NCBI GenBank assembly: GCA_030054035.1
Contig: JASGCS010000003.1
Coordinates: 96,292-160,291 of the forward strand
Direction of reading: 5' to 3'
Length of the DNA stretch: 64,000 nt
From: Candidatus Methylacidiphilales bacterium
GTDB taxonomy: Bacteria > Pseudomonadota > Gammaproteobacteria > JASGCS01
The first letter of the stretch is position 1. Every line of letters starts with the position of its first letter. Position numbers and translations under genes: made by a program. The notes beneath the pieces were generated by a model. That model had not been told where the DNA came from, did no database searches, and was given only the letters and a program-made list of their open reading frames with translations. This document shows positions 9,307 through 17,284 of the stretch, piece after piece.

Positions 9307-9328
9307 GCAAATCAAGTAAAATACTACT

Positions 9329-9916
9329 ATGCCTATTTACAAGATTGATTCAGTCATTCCAGTTATCCACGAGTCTTCCTTCGTGCATCCTACTGCGGTA
9401 ATAATCGGAGATGTCATTATTGGAAAACATTGCTACATTGCTCCAGGAGCTTGTCTCAGAGGTGATTTTGGAAGAATTCAAATTGACGAAGGTTCGAACA
9501 TTCAAGATAATTGCATCATGCACTCCTACCCGGATGAAATATCCATCATGAGGAAAAATAGCCATGTCGGGCATGGGTCAATTCTTCATGGTTGTGATAT
9601 TGGCGAAGATGCGCTGATTGGCATGCACGCGGTTGTCATGGATGGTGCGATGATAGGTAGTTGCTCAATAGTCGCAGCCTGTTCATTTGTAGCAGCAAAA
9701 TTCACCTGTCCGCCAAGAAGTTTAGTGCTCGGTATTCCTGCAAAAGTTAAAAGAGAAGTCACCCAGCAAGAACTAGATTGGAAGCGAGCTGGTACAAAGG
9801 ACTATCAAGAGCTTGTGATTAGATGCCAACAAGGCCTTGTAGAAACTTTGCCGCTCAAAGAAATTGAGAGCAACCGACCTAAAATTCAAGCAAACTCCAA
9901 GCCATTACAACGATAA
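9329..9916 (+). CDS. paaY: gamma-carbonic anhydrase-like protein, PaaY/CaiE family
   Basis: Left-handed beta-helix hexapeptide-repeat protein of 195 aa. It has LRGDFGRIQIDEGSNIQDNC, metal-type histidines in IMHSYPD and VGHGSILHGC, and the PaaY/CaiE C-terminal extension (ELDWKRAGTKDYQEL...). Family members are zinc gamma-carbonic anhydrases or acyl-CoA thioesterases that clear dead-end CoA esters. No phenylacetate or carnitine genes lie nearby, so the substrate is open. A near-consensus heat-shock promoter precedes it, and no Shine-Dalgarno is visible. TAAAAT ends six bases before the ATG, so a leaderless transcript from another promoter is also possible. Confidence 0.85.
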   Translation: MPIYKIDSVIPVIHESSFVHPTAVIIGDVIIGKHCYIAPGACLRGDFGRIQIDEGSNIQDNCIMHSYPDEISIMRKNSHVGHGSILHGCDIGEDALIGMHAVVMDGAMIGSCSIVAACSFVAAKFTCPPRSLVLGIPAKVKREVTQQELDWKRAGTKDYQELVIRCQQGLVETLPLKEIESNRPKIQANSKPLQR

Positions 9917-10743
9917 AACAACAATATCGCTCCCTCATCTCACAAACCATTGCCTGTCCCCTCAGAGATTTTCCTTGGCGTAAGCGAGTAACACCCTATC
10001 GGGCCTTTGTCGCCGAGATTATGCTACAACAAACTCAAGCAAATCGTGTTGCAATACGATTCAAAGCATTGATAAAACAATACCCGTCTATAGTACAATT
10101 AGCACAAGCTACCAATAAAGAAATACTAACGCTATGGAGTGGGCTCGGATACAACCGAAGAGCACTATATCTAGTCCAATCCGCAAAAATAATATTACAC
10201 CAATACAAAGGCAAGATACCATCTGAACTTTCAGAGCTGATCCAATTACCTGGGGTAGGTGTCTATACTGCAGGTGCAATTCGAGCATTTGGATGTAATC
10301 TCTGGGGCATCTTTTTAGAAACCAATATCAGAACCGTGCTAATCCATCACCTTTTTCAAAAATCACGCAATAAAATTTCTGACCAAATCCTCTCCCAGCA
10401 TCTCGTTGCCATTAATCACATTGTACAAAAACAACTACCATCAGCAAGAACATGGTATTCTCATCTTATGGACTATGGTGCAGAATTAAAATCACAAGGA
10501 GTGCAAATAAATAACCAAACAAAAAACTACATCAAACAAAAACCATTCCAAGGCTCTAACCGACAGATGCGAGGAGCGATTATCAGAGCGCTTACCAATA
10601 ATCATACCCTCAGCCAGACTAATCTCCACAGCATACTAAATGCAAAAAGCAAACTACACCAATCCAAAATCGCATACTGCTTAGCTGCACTCACCCGAGA
10701 AGGTATGATTAGTGCCAGAAGAGATAGATATCGGATTTTGTAA
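9904..10743 (+). CDS. mutY: MutY-like A/G-specific adenine glycosylase without Fe-S cluster; non-ATG start
   Basis: HhH-GPD base-excision glycosylase. The first ATG (10021) is internal to the conserved core. In the same frame upstream the DNA encodes FPWRKRVTPYRAFVAEI, then MLQQTQ, the normal MutY N-terminus including the catalytic Glu (codon at 10015). Stops at 9865 and 9877 bound this frame. No ATG, GTG or TTG lies between them and 10021, so ATT (9904 or 9949) or ATA (9913) must serve, or the gene is damaged. The hairpin LPGVGVYTAGAI is intact. The catalytic Asp position of E. coli MutY is Glu here (FLETNIRTV). The four-cysteine Fe-S loop is absent (MDYGAELKSQ...). These last two traits match a divergent MutY-like subfamily. 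Overlaps the 3' end of paaY. Confidence 0.7.
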   Translation: MTTIKQQYRSLISQTIACPLRDFPWRKRVTPYRAFVAEIMLQQTQANRVAIRFKALIKQYPSIVQLAQATNKEILTLWSGLGYNRRALYLVQSAKIILHQYKGKIPSELSELIQLPGVGVYTAGAIRAFGCNLWGIFLETNIRTVLIHHLFQKSRNKISDQILSQHLVAINHIVQKQLPSARTWYSHLMDYGAELKSQGVQINNQTKNYIKQKPFQGSNRQMRGAIIRALTNNHTLSQTNLHSILNAKSKLHQSKIAYCLAALTREGMISARRDRYRIL

Positions 10744-10788
10744 TATAATGCAACAGATATTTATTAGAAATTGGATACAAATAAATTA

Positions 10789-12027
10789 TTATTTAGACAG
10801 TTTAGAAGTTAGATCGTATGGTAAATCTTCTTTTTCACTTTTTGCTATTATGGCAGCTCCCACTGAATCACCATAAACATTAACTGTAGTGCGCATCATA
10901 TCTAAGATGCGATCGGTAATGAGTAATAAACCCATCGCCTCTAATGGCAAGCCAACACTACTCATGATTAAACTAATTGCTACAAGGCTAGCGGCAGGAA
11001 CACCGGCCACTCCGATAGAAGTTAAGAGCGCAAGAATTGCAATGGTTATCTGGGTTGCAATGGTAAGTTGGATTCCAAGTAATTGAGCAATAAAAATCAC
11101 CGCCACACATTCGTACAGTGCTGTACCGTCCATATTAACTGTGCCACCTAATGGTAAAACAAAGCGAGCTATTTTTGCAGACACTCCTACACGATTTTCA
11201 ACACAAGTCAAAGTAACTGGCAAAGTCCCCAATGATGATGCTGTAGAAAACGCAGTAAAGAGGGCGGGGCTCATGGCCTGCAGATGCTTCACAGGATTAA
11301 TCCTAGACAAAAAGAACAATAAAAGAGACTGGGTAATAAAAAAATGCACACATAATCCAATTACCACAGTGACAAAAAACGCAACCATTGGCACAAAGGC
11401 TGATAAACCACTACCAGCAATTACCTTAGCGATCAAAGCAAATACCCCAATCGGTGTAAAGGTAAGCACCCACTGGGTGATTCGCATAATAACTAATTGA
11501 CTTGCGTGCCAGAAATCATAAAGGCTAGTGTATGATTTGCCCTGCAACTGCGATGCAAATATTCCAAACAGAAAGCTAAAAAAAATCAGCCCAATAAACT
11601 CTCCCTGTACAGCAGCGAGCACAACATTATCAGGAACCATGTCTAAGAAAAATGATGAGAGATCACGAGAAGCAGCGCCCACACCACTCGGAGCACTTGA
11701 TGCGCTCAGCAACTCACGAAGTTCCGTAGGCGCATTGATACCTGGACCGATCAGATTAACCAACACCATACCTGTCCCCACCGCCAAAGCAGTAGTTATA
11801 AAATAAAACACCAAAGCCTTAACCCCAATCGTACCCAACTCCCGACCATTAACACCAATCACTGCTGTAATAATAGACGACACGATCAACGGAACAACCA
11901 CCATCTTCAAGCCATTAAGAAATAACGCACCAATAAATGCATAACAACTATACACAAAACTATTAACCGGAGTCAAAGTGCCAGCAACAACAGCAAGAAG
12001 CATGGCAAGAACAATAGCGCGAGTCAT
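10789..12027 (-). CDS. sodium/proton:dicarboxylate (glutamate/aspartate) symporter
   Basis: DAACS-family carrier of 412 aa with about eight membrane segments and two re-entrant hairpins. Diagnostic blocks: the serine-rich hairpin FSTASSLGTLPVTLTCVE, LPLGGTVNMDGTALYE (NMDGT motif, cation/substrate site) and VYGDSVGAAI near the C-terminus. It could be GltP-like (glutamate/aspartate) or DctA-like (C4-dicarboxylate); the sequence does not decide. The N-terminus is short but starts directly in the first helix. Convergent with the glycosylase gene, with only 45 bases between them and no hairpin. Confidence 0.88.
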   Translation of the reverse strand: MTRAIVLAMLLAVVAGTLTPVNSFVYSCYAFIGALFLNGLKMVVVPLIVSSIITAVIGVNGRELGTIGVKALVFYFITTALAVGTGMVLVNLIGPGINAPTELRELLSASSAPSGVGAASRDLSSFFLDMVPDNVVLAAVQGEFIGLIFFSFLFGIFASQLQGKSYTSLYDFWHASQLVIMRITQWVLTFTPIGVFALIAKVIAGSGLSAFVPMVAFFVTVVIGLCVHFFITQSLLLFFLSRINPVKHLQAMSPALFTAFSTASSLGTLPVTLTCVENRVGVSAKIARFVLPLGGTVNMDGTALYECVAVIFIAQLLGIQLTIATQITIAILALLTSIGVAGVPAASLVAISLIMSSVGLPLEAMGLLLITDRILDMMRTTVNVYGDSVGAAIIAKSEKEDLPYDLTSKLSK

Positions 12028-12050
12028 AGCAGTAAGTTTAGCATGTGTTA

Positions 12051-12701
12051 TTAATGAGAGATAACTTTATCGTAAATCTCTGGATAGTAACATGGCAAAC
12101 CTTCACTTAATTTACTGATAGTTTTTGTAACAGATTTTGCAAACTGAGTTAGCAGAAATATTTTAGCTTCTGCCCAAGTTCGATCAGCTAGCTCACGATT
12201 CTCATCCCAAACACATTGGAATGGGTAATTACCCTCAGATCCGTTTGCATTTACAGTTTTTAAACCTTTTAAGGATGTGCAAAATACATCGCTAGGATTA
12301 TCTTTGTTAACTATTAAATAGAAATAGTTTCTATTCTCGTCAGGTGACTCATTTTGTTTCATTTGCTCCCAATATTGTTTGGTGTGAGTAGGTGTTTCTG
12401 TTTGTCCTGTTAGAAAATAGAATATAGCTGGTTTGGCAGAAGTATTATCTGCGGATTTTAATGCGCTTATTTTTATATTTACATAATAACCCGCAATAGT
12501 CGCATCAAACCAGTTTCTATTATTGTTCTTATTTAAATTCTCTGCAGTGACCTTAAAGCCAAGATTAGCATTTTGAATTGTCTGGATTACTTTATTTTCA
12601 TTAGTGGATGAATCTTGCCTACCATCACCCATATTATTTTGAAGTATCATTTTGTTCTTTTTTAAGCATAAAATTACTTCTTTAAGCTCACTTGGTATCA
12701 T
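12051..12701 (-). CDS. probable Type II restriction endonuclease
   Basis: 216 aa, third gene of a three-gene operon, with its ATG overlapping the methyltransferase stop by four bases (ATGA). A possible nuclease core is NENKVIQTIQ (Glu) followed by WFDATIAGYYVNIKIS, which resembles a PD-(D/E)XK site of the form D...N-x-K, with Asn in place of the second acid. I do not recognise a named enzyme or its recognition site. The call rests on this motif and on position beside an adenine methyltransferase. AT-rich, like the rest of the island. Confidence 0.6.
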   Translation of the reverse strand: MIPSELKEVILCLKKNKMILQNNMGDGRQDSSTNENKVIQTIQNANLGFKVTAENLNKNNNRNWFDATIAGYYVNIKISALKSADNTSAKPAIFYFLTGQTETPTHTKQYWEQMKQNESPDENRNYFYLIVNKDNPSDVFCTSLKGLKTVNANGSEGNYPFQCVWDENRELADRTWAEAKIFLLTQFAKSVTKTISKLSEGLPCYYPEIYDKVISH

Positions 12702-13852
12702 GCTGCAATCGATTCTAAGTCTATGGGAGCTCGCGCTAAACTTCTTTGAGTGAATTGCAATCTTCCATCACAGGTGAATCCCAATTTATCCCACTGCACT
12801 TTATTTAACTTATGGACTGCGAGCTCCAAATCAATATTTTTTAGCTTAGGAAATAAAGCCATCACAGAACCATCGTAGTCAGTTACCTTGTGCATGAAAA
12901 ATGGATTTTCTTTTCTCGTCTTGCAGTTAACATAAATTCGCTGTTCCTTACTGTCTGGGCAATTTCTACCCCATTGCCACCAGTTATTCTCATTAAAATT
13001 TTTAATTAATCGCTGCATTAAAGTTTGCTTATGTCTATGCAAGTATCTATTTTTACTGTTATAGATTACCTGCGTGGATTTATTTGTCTCTCTGGTATGA
13101 GAGCAAACCATTGGCGTCTCACCATGTTTATCGGTATAGTAGATATGATTGGCACCGCTAACCGCACCTACCTTAACAGTAAAAGAATCTTGCAGTAACC
13201 CAGAAGAAATATCTCCAAACCAGATCTGCCCATCAGCATAATTAAAGTGGCCTTGTCCGCTACTCACAGTCCTAGCACTACAATTCTTTTCCCATCTCCA
13301 TATTGCGCAGTTTGGAGAAAATCCTTGAAATACCCTACTATCACCCAATTCTTCAAAATAGGTAATTGAACCTTGTTCATAAAGTAGCTCATTGAGTTTT
13401 TTAGCAGAAGTAGCCTTGATAAACTCCCTAGGGGTTATAAATATAAGCTCACCATGATCAGCAAGATGGCGCATGCATTTTTCAATAAAAAATAAATATA
13501 AATTACTTCGACCATCAAACAGATCTAACGATAATTTTCTTTTAGTCATAGCTGGAATATCCTGATAGCGCACATACGGAGGATTACCTATAATCGTATC
13601 AAATTTATTAGCAGTAGAATACTCAAAGAAATCTCCATGCCAGATATTTGGATGTGATATTAACTTAGCGTCAATCTCGACTCCCCTACAACCAGAGATG
13701 CTATTAAAAAATGCGCCATCACCACATGACGGCTCAAGCACAGTTCCCTTTCGCTTGCGAAGTCTCAGCATCTTATCCACAATATGAGCAGGGGTAAATA
13801 CCTGACCTTTATGGCAAACATCTAGGGAACTAGCAATTCTATTATTTTTCAT
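12698..13852 (-). CDS. Type II N6-adenine DNA methyltransferase
   Basis: SAM-dependent DNA methyltransferase of 384 aa. The SAM motif I region is GTVLEPSCGDGAFFNS (residues about 36-52). The catalytic motif IV is NPPYVRYQDIP (near residue 90). These place it in the TaqI/Eco57I-like gamma group that methylates adenine N6. The C-terminal half would be the target-recognition domain. It overlaps the S24 repressor start and the endonuclease by four bases on each side, so the three proteins are translationally coupled. Specificity cannot be read from the sequence. Confidence 0.88.
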   Translation of the reverse strand: MKNNRIASSLDVCHKGQVFTPAHIVDKMLRLRKRKGTVLEPSCGDGAFFNSISGCRGVEIDAKLISHPNIWHGDFFEYSTANKFDTIIGNPPYVRYQDIPAMTKRKLSLDLFDGRSNLYLFFIEKCMRHLADHGELIFITPREFIKATSAKKLNELLYEQGSITYFEELGDSRVFQGFSPNCAIWRWEKNCSARTVSSGQGHFNYADGQIWFGDISSGLLQDSFTVKVGAVSGANHIYYTDKHGETPMVCSHTRETNKSTQVIYNSKNRYLHRHKQTLMQRLIKNFNENNWWQWGRNCPDSKEQRIYVNCKTRKENPFFMHKVTDYDGSVMALFPKLKNIDLELAVHKLNKVQWDKLGFTCDGRLQFTQRSLARAPIDLESIAA

Positions 13853-14424
13853 TTAATTCTCCTTCTGTAAATCGCTATGATTTCGTCTTTTACCTCATCA
13901 AACTGTATAGGCTTATAATCTAAGTTATCTGATAATAATAGTATAGAGTTATTCAAACTAACATACCGCTTTAATTTCAACCCATCGGAGACCCGTGCAA
14001 CTACAATAGATTTATCCTTAATTGCATCACCTTTTTTAACTCTTTTACAAAGTACTAAAGCACCATCATCTAATGTGGGTTTCATAGAATCTCCAACAAC
14101 TTCAAACGAGAAAAGCATATCAGGATTGTCATTAATCATTGTAAAAGGAACAAGAATAGACTTCTCTGGTTGCTCACTTGCAGCAAAACAATCAGAGTGT
14201 CCTGCTCTAATCTTTCCGTAGAAGGGTATTTCAGCTGAAAGTGAGCCTTTCTTGTTCAAAAAATACTTAAACCCCTCTTTTACTACCCTACCTTCATTTA
14301 CTAATTTCTTCAAATAATAAAGTGTTAAAGGTCTTGAATTATTTTTCGAAAGTTTAGATATCTGGCTAACTGTAAGCCCATTCTGACCATCAAGTCTATG
14401 TTCAATTTCAGCTGCTTTATCCAT
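13849..14424 (-). CDS. LexA/CI-like S24 repressor-protease controlling the R-M operon
   Basis: 191 aa. The N-terminal ~60 residues look like a winged-helix/HTH domain (LTVSQISKLSKNNSRPLTLY). The C-terminal S24 peptidase domain has the catalytic Ser in VVGDSMKPTLDDGALV (S113) and Lys in DGLKLKRYVS (about K152). An Ala-Gly dipeptide in GKIRAGHSD (A74-G75) sits where LexA and lambda CI are cut. It therefore looks able to self-cleave in response to RecA. It heads the methyltransferase-endonuclease operon and faces a palindrome-rich divergent promoter, its likely operator. Ordinary R-M controllers are small Xre proteins, so this is unusual. Confidence 0.8.
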   Translation of the reverse strand: MDKAAEIEHRLDGQNGLTVSQISKLSKNNSRPLTLYYLKKLVNEGRVVKEGFKYFLNKKGSLSAEIPFYGKIRAGHSDCFAASEQPEKSILVPFTMINDNPDMLFSFEVVGDSMKPTLDDGALVLCKRVKKGDAIKDKSIVVARVSDGLKLKRYVSLNNSILLLSDNLDYKPIQFDEVKDEIIAIYRRRIK

Positions 14425-14543
14425 GTTGTTTATATTATATCATAGTATATTATAATACTTATAGTTATTAACAAATAAAATGTTAATAACATAGTGTGGT
14501 ATATTAATAGTTAATATAACTATTAATACAAAGGAGTTAAGCT
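14425..14543. promoter_or_regulatory. divergent promoter/operator with two perfect inverted repeats
   Basis: GTTATTAAC (14464-14472) pairs with GTTAATAAC (14482-14490) across nine bases. ATTAATAGTT (14503-14512) pairs with AACTATTAAT (14518-14527) across five. Both lie between the divergent S24 repressor and the gene at 14544, as expected for repressor sites. AAGGAG precedes the ATG at 14544. Confidence 0.6.
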
Positions 14544-15407
14544 ATGGCATTAGAAGATTTTAATGATATCAAGTGTAGGATAAACAATTGTTTAGATTAT
14601 TTAGATTCTGATTTTATTGATTTAATATCTGATCCTAGAATCAATAAATACTCATTCAGACAAAGAATGTATGAGCTCCTAGTTTGTGAATATTTAATTG
14701 AAAAAAAATGTATTAATAAAAGGCCAGACGGAATTCCGCTTAATGAAGGTCCTGATTTTCATTTTGACAATACCTACATTGAATGCGTACTTCCTACTCA
14801 AGGGGAAAGTAATAGCCCAGATTACCTTACAACATTTGATGATAAAGAGCCTGACGATGATGGTTGTTGGGGCACATTATTTGTAGATGAAAGAGCTGCA
14901 AAATTAAGAATTACTAATGCAATTGATGCCAAGTTAAAACAATATCAGAACTGGAAAAACAAACCATGGTTTAAACCTGAAAATCAGTTTGTATTATTTA
15001 TGAATGTTTTTGATATTGAAAGTGGTTACCTTGATACAGATCACATCCCATATCTAATTTCAATATTGTATGGAGCTATTCTTGGCTATAACATGAGTAC
15101 TAAAGAATATTATATTGATAAAAAAGTTATTATTAATAAGAGAAAAGGTAGTAAAGTGGAGTTGGGGATATTTAATAAAAAAGATACACACTTAGATAAC
15201 CCTAATCCTATAGCTGTAATATGCTGTTCGGCAATCAATACTTCATTTCCATCTCAAGGACTTAGTTCAAATAATATAATTAACTTATATAAATATGAAA
15301 ATATACAAATAGATCAGAAACTAATTCGCAATAATAAATTGTTGTCTGATATTACATTTCATCCTGCATATGTGCGTTACTTCGCAGAATATGTAAATAA
15401 AATATAG
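14544..15407 (+). CDS. uncharacterised protein, possible PD-(D/E)XK nuclease fold
   Basis: 287 aa, strong Shine-Dalgarno (AAGGAG, 13 bases before the ATG). No family is recognised with confidence. A segment near residues 68-85, EGPDFHFDNTYIECVLP, has the hydrophobic-D...E-x pattern of a PD-(D/E)XK active site, followed by acidic stretches (DDKEPDDDGCW). No signal peptide or membrane segment. Divergent from the S24-controlled R-M operon and probably under the same repressor. This suggests a defence role, but that is inference from context. Confidence 0.5.
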   Translation: MALEDFNDIKCRINNCLDYLDSDFIDLISDPRINKYSFRQRMYELLVCEYLIEKKCINKRPDGIPLNEGPDFHFDNTYIECVLPTQGESNSPDYLTTFDDKEPDDDGCWGTLFVDERAAKLRITNAIDAKLKQYQNWKNKPWFKPENQFVLFMNVFDIESGYLDTDHIPYLISILYGAILGYNMSTKEYYIDKKVIINKRKGSKVELGIFNKKDTHLDNPNPIAVICCSAINTSFPSQGLSSNNIINLYKYENIQIDQKLIRNNKLLSDITFHPAYVRYFAEYVNKI

Positions 15408-15444
15408 ATTATTTAACATCGTAGGTCTGGATTAGCATTTGGAC

Positions 15445-15496
15445 TGTGGGTTTAAATAGCTATTTTATTGGATATAATATACCTGTATAACCCACA
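15445..15496 (+). promoter_or_regulatory. candidate promoter flanked by an inverted repeat, upstream of the DUF488 pair
   Basis: TTTAAA (15451-15456), 16 bases, TATAAT (15473-15478) is a plausible promoter for the gene at 15502. TGTGGGTT (15445-15452) and AACCCACA (15489-15496) are complementary and flank it: one touches the -35, the other lies just before the start codon. This looks like a two-site operator. No Shine-Dalgarno is seen. Confidence 0.45.
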
Positions 15497-15501
15497 CTGT
15501 A

Positions 15502-16389
15502 ATGTATTATAGAAGAAAAATTATATTAGCTTTAATGCAAGTGTTTGGTGGTCGCTTAGAGAAGATATCTCTACAAAAACTACTCTTACTTTTTACTAAA
15601 CGACAACTAAAACCAGCGTATGAGTTTGTACCTTTTAAGTTTGGCGCTTATTCATTTTCACTGGTGGCAGACAATAAAGCTATGATTGGTCATGGTTTAA
15701 TAACTGAAGTCGACGATAAATATTATCAAAAAATTGACAATAAAGATTACACTCTTGAACTAATAACTGATGACCTAACTATATTAAAAAATATAGCCGC
15801 AGAATTAAAAAATAGTGCTGACTCTAAGGATTTGATGAGATTAACTTATACGAAATATCCTTACTATGCTATTAATAGTGTCTGCGCACTTGATTTGTTA
15901 TCTCCTTCAAAATACGAACAAGTTTTACGAAATAAACCTTGTAATGACCAAACTACGCTTTACACTATCGGGTATGAAGGTATCTCTATAGAGAATTATT
16001 TTAATCGCCTAATTAAAAATGATATAAAAGTCTTAGTTGATGTTAGAAGAAATGCCATTAGTATGAAGTTTGGCTTTTCAAGAAAACAGCTAGCATTGCA
16101 GTGCGAAAAATTAAAGATTATTTATATCCATATTCCAGAAGTAGGTATTGCATCATCGGGGCGGCAATCATTGCACACGCAGGATGACTATGATGATCTA
16201 TTTAATTTCTATAAAAGTAATACCCTGGCTCATACCATAGAGCAACAAAGAGAAATTATTAAATTATTATCTAACCACTCTAGAATCGCACTAACTTGCT
16301 TTGAGGCGAATATTAATCAGTGTCATAGAAAGCATTTATCAGAGGCGATAGTACAAATCAATGGCGGTCTGAGATTACAACATATCTAG
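15502..16389 (+). CDS. DUF488 protein with an extra N-terminal domain
   Basis: 295 aa. The C-terminal half (from about residue 150) is a DUF488 domain: LYTIGYEGISIENYF, LVDVRRNAISMKFGFS, YIHIPEVGI, and the end motif CFEANINQCHRKHL with the conserved C...CHR. The N-terminal ~150 residues start RRKIILALMQVFGGRLEKIS and LQKLLLLFTK, resembling the helical domain of Panacea/DUF4065-type antitoxins. Eight bases separate it from the next gene, so the two form a pair. The molecular function of DUF488 is not established. The defence-island setting is suggestive only. Confidence 0.7.
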   Translation: MYYRRKIILALMQVFGGRLEKISLQKLLLLFTKRQLKPAYEFVPFKFGAYSFSLVADNKAMIGHGLITEVDDKYYQKIDNKDYTLELITDDLTILKNIAAELKNSADSKDLMRLTYTKYPYYAINSVCALDLLSPSKYEQVLRNKPCNDQTTLYTIGYEGISIENYFNRLIKNDIKVLVDVRRNAISMKFGFSRKQLALQCEKLKIIYIHIPEVGIASSGRQSLHTQDDYDDLFNFYKSNTLAHTIEQQREIIKLLSNHSRIALTCFEANINQCHRKHLSEAIVQINGGLRLQHI

Positions 16390-16396
16390 CTATTTC

Positions 16397-17242
16397 ATGG
16401 CTATAACTAAAGTTTTAATTACAGTAAAAACATACCCAGTGTTGTCTGACGCTTATACGGAACTAGTCTGCACAGCAGGTTTTCGAGAAGATGGTTCTTG
16501 GATTAGGATATACCCAGTACCATTTAGAAAACTAAATCAATATGAACAGTATCATAAATATGAATGGATTGAGGTTGACTTAATAAAAAATAAAAAAGAT
16601 TTCAGGCCTGAAAGTTACAGCCCAGTAACATTAGATAGTGATAATAATGTGCTTATTAATAAAATAGGTAAGATTGATACAAGCAATGGTTGGCAGCTAA
16701 GAAAAAACATAGTCTTAAAAAAAAGTTATCATGACAATATGGAAGAATTGATCAGTCAAGCGAAGGGGAAAACATGCACCTCGCTAGCAGTTATTAAACC
16801 AACAGAAATAATAGATTTTGTTATAGAGAAAACAGAGCGAGAATGGAATCCAGATAAATTAAGAATGTTGGAATCAAAACTCGATTTATTAGCAAAAGAA
16901 AATATTCCTTTTAAAATTGTCAAGAAATTACCGTATAAGTTTTCTTATAAATTTACAAGTAAGGATGGTAAAACCAGAACATTAATGATTGAAGATTGGG
17001 AGCTGGGGTCACTGTACTGGAATTGTCTAAAGAGACATGGTAACAATGAGCAAAAAGCTTGCGATGGTGTTAGGAAGAAATATTACGATGAGTTTATAAA
17101 GAAAAAAGATATATATTTATTTCTAGGTACAACTCTTGCAAATCACAAGAGGAGTCCTGATCCTTTTATCATAATCGGTGTTTTTTACCCTCCTATATCT
17201 AAAACAATATCTAATCCTCAGCTTCAATTAAATAATCTTTGA
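16397..17242 (+). CDS. uncharacterised partner of the DUF488 protein
   Basis: 281 aa, no signal peptide or membrane segment. I do not recognise a characterised family. The N-terminus VLITVKTYPVLSDAYTELVC and GSWIRIYPVPFRKL, then YHKYEWIEVDL and RPESYSPV, look like a compact beta-rich domain. From memory, similar proteins occur next to DUF488 genes. A basic C-terminal part carries EREWNPDKLRMLESKLD. Eight bases after the DUF488 stop, so co-transcribed. Convergent with the large helicase gene; the 42-base gap has no terminator hairpin. Confidence 0.55.
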   Translation: MAITKVLITVKTYPVLSDAYTELVCTAGFREDGSWIRIYPVPFRKLNQYEQYHKYEWIEVDLIKNKKDFRPESYSPVTLDSDNNVLINKIGKIDTSNGWQLRKNIVLKKSYHDNMEELISQAKGKTCTSLAVIKPTEIIDFVIEKTEREWNPDKLRMLESKLDLLAKENIPFKIVKKLPYKFSYKFTSKDGKTRTLMIEDWELGSLYWNCLKRHGNNEQKACDGVRKKYYDEFIKKKDIYLFLGTTLANHKRSPDPFIIIGVFYPPISKTISNPQLQLNNL

Positions 17243-17284
17243 GAAGTTGTACTGAATCCGATTAGCGAAACTGCTCGCAAATAT

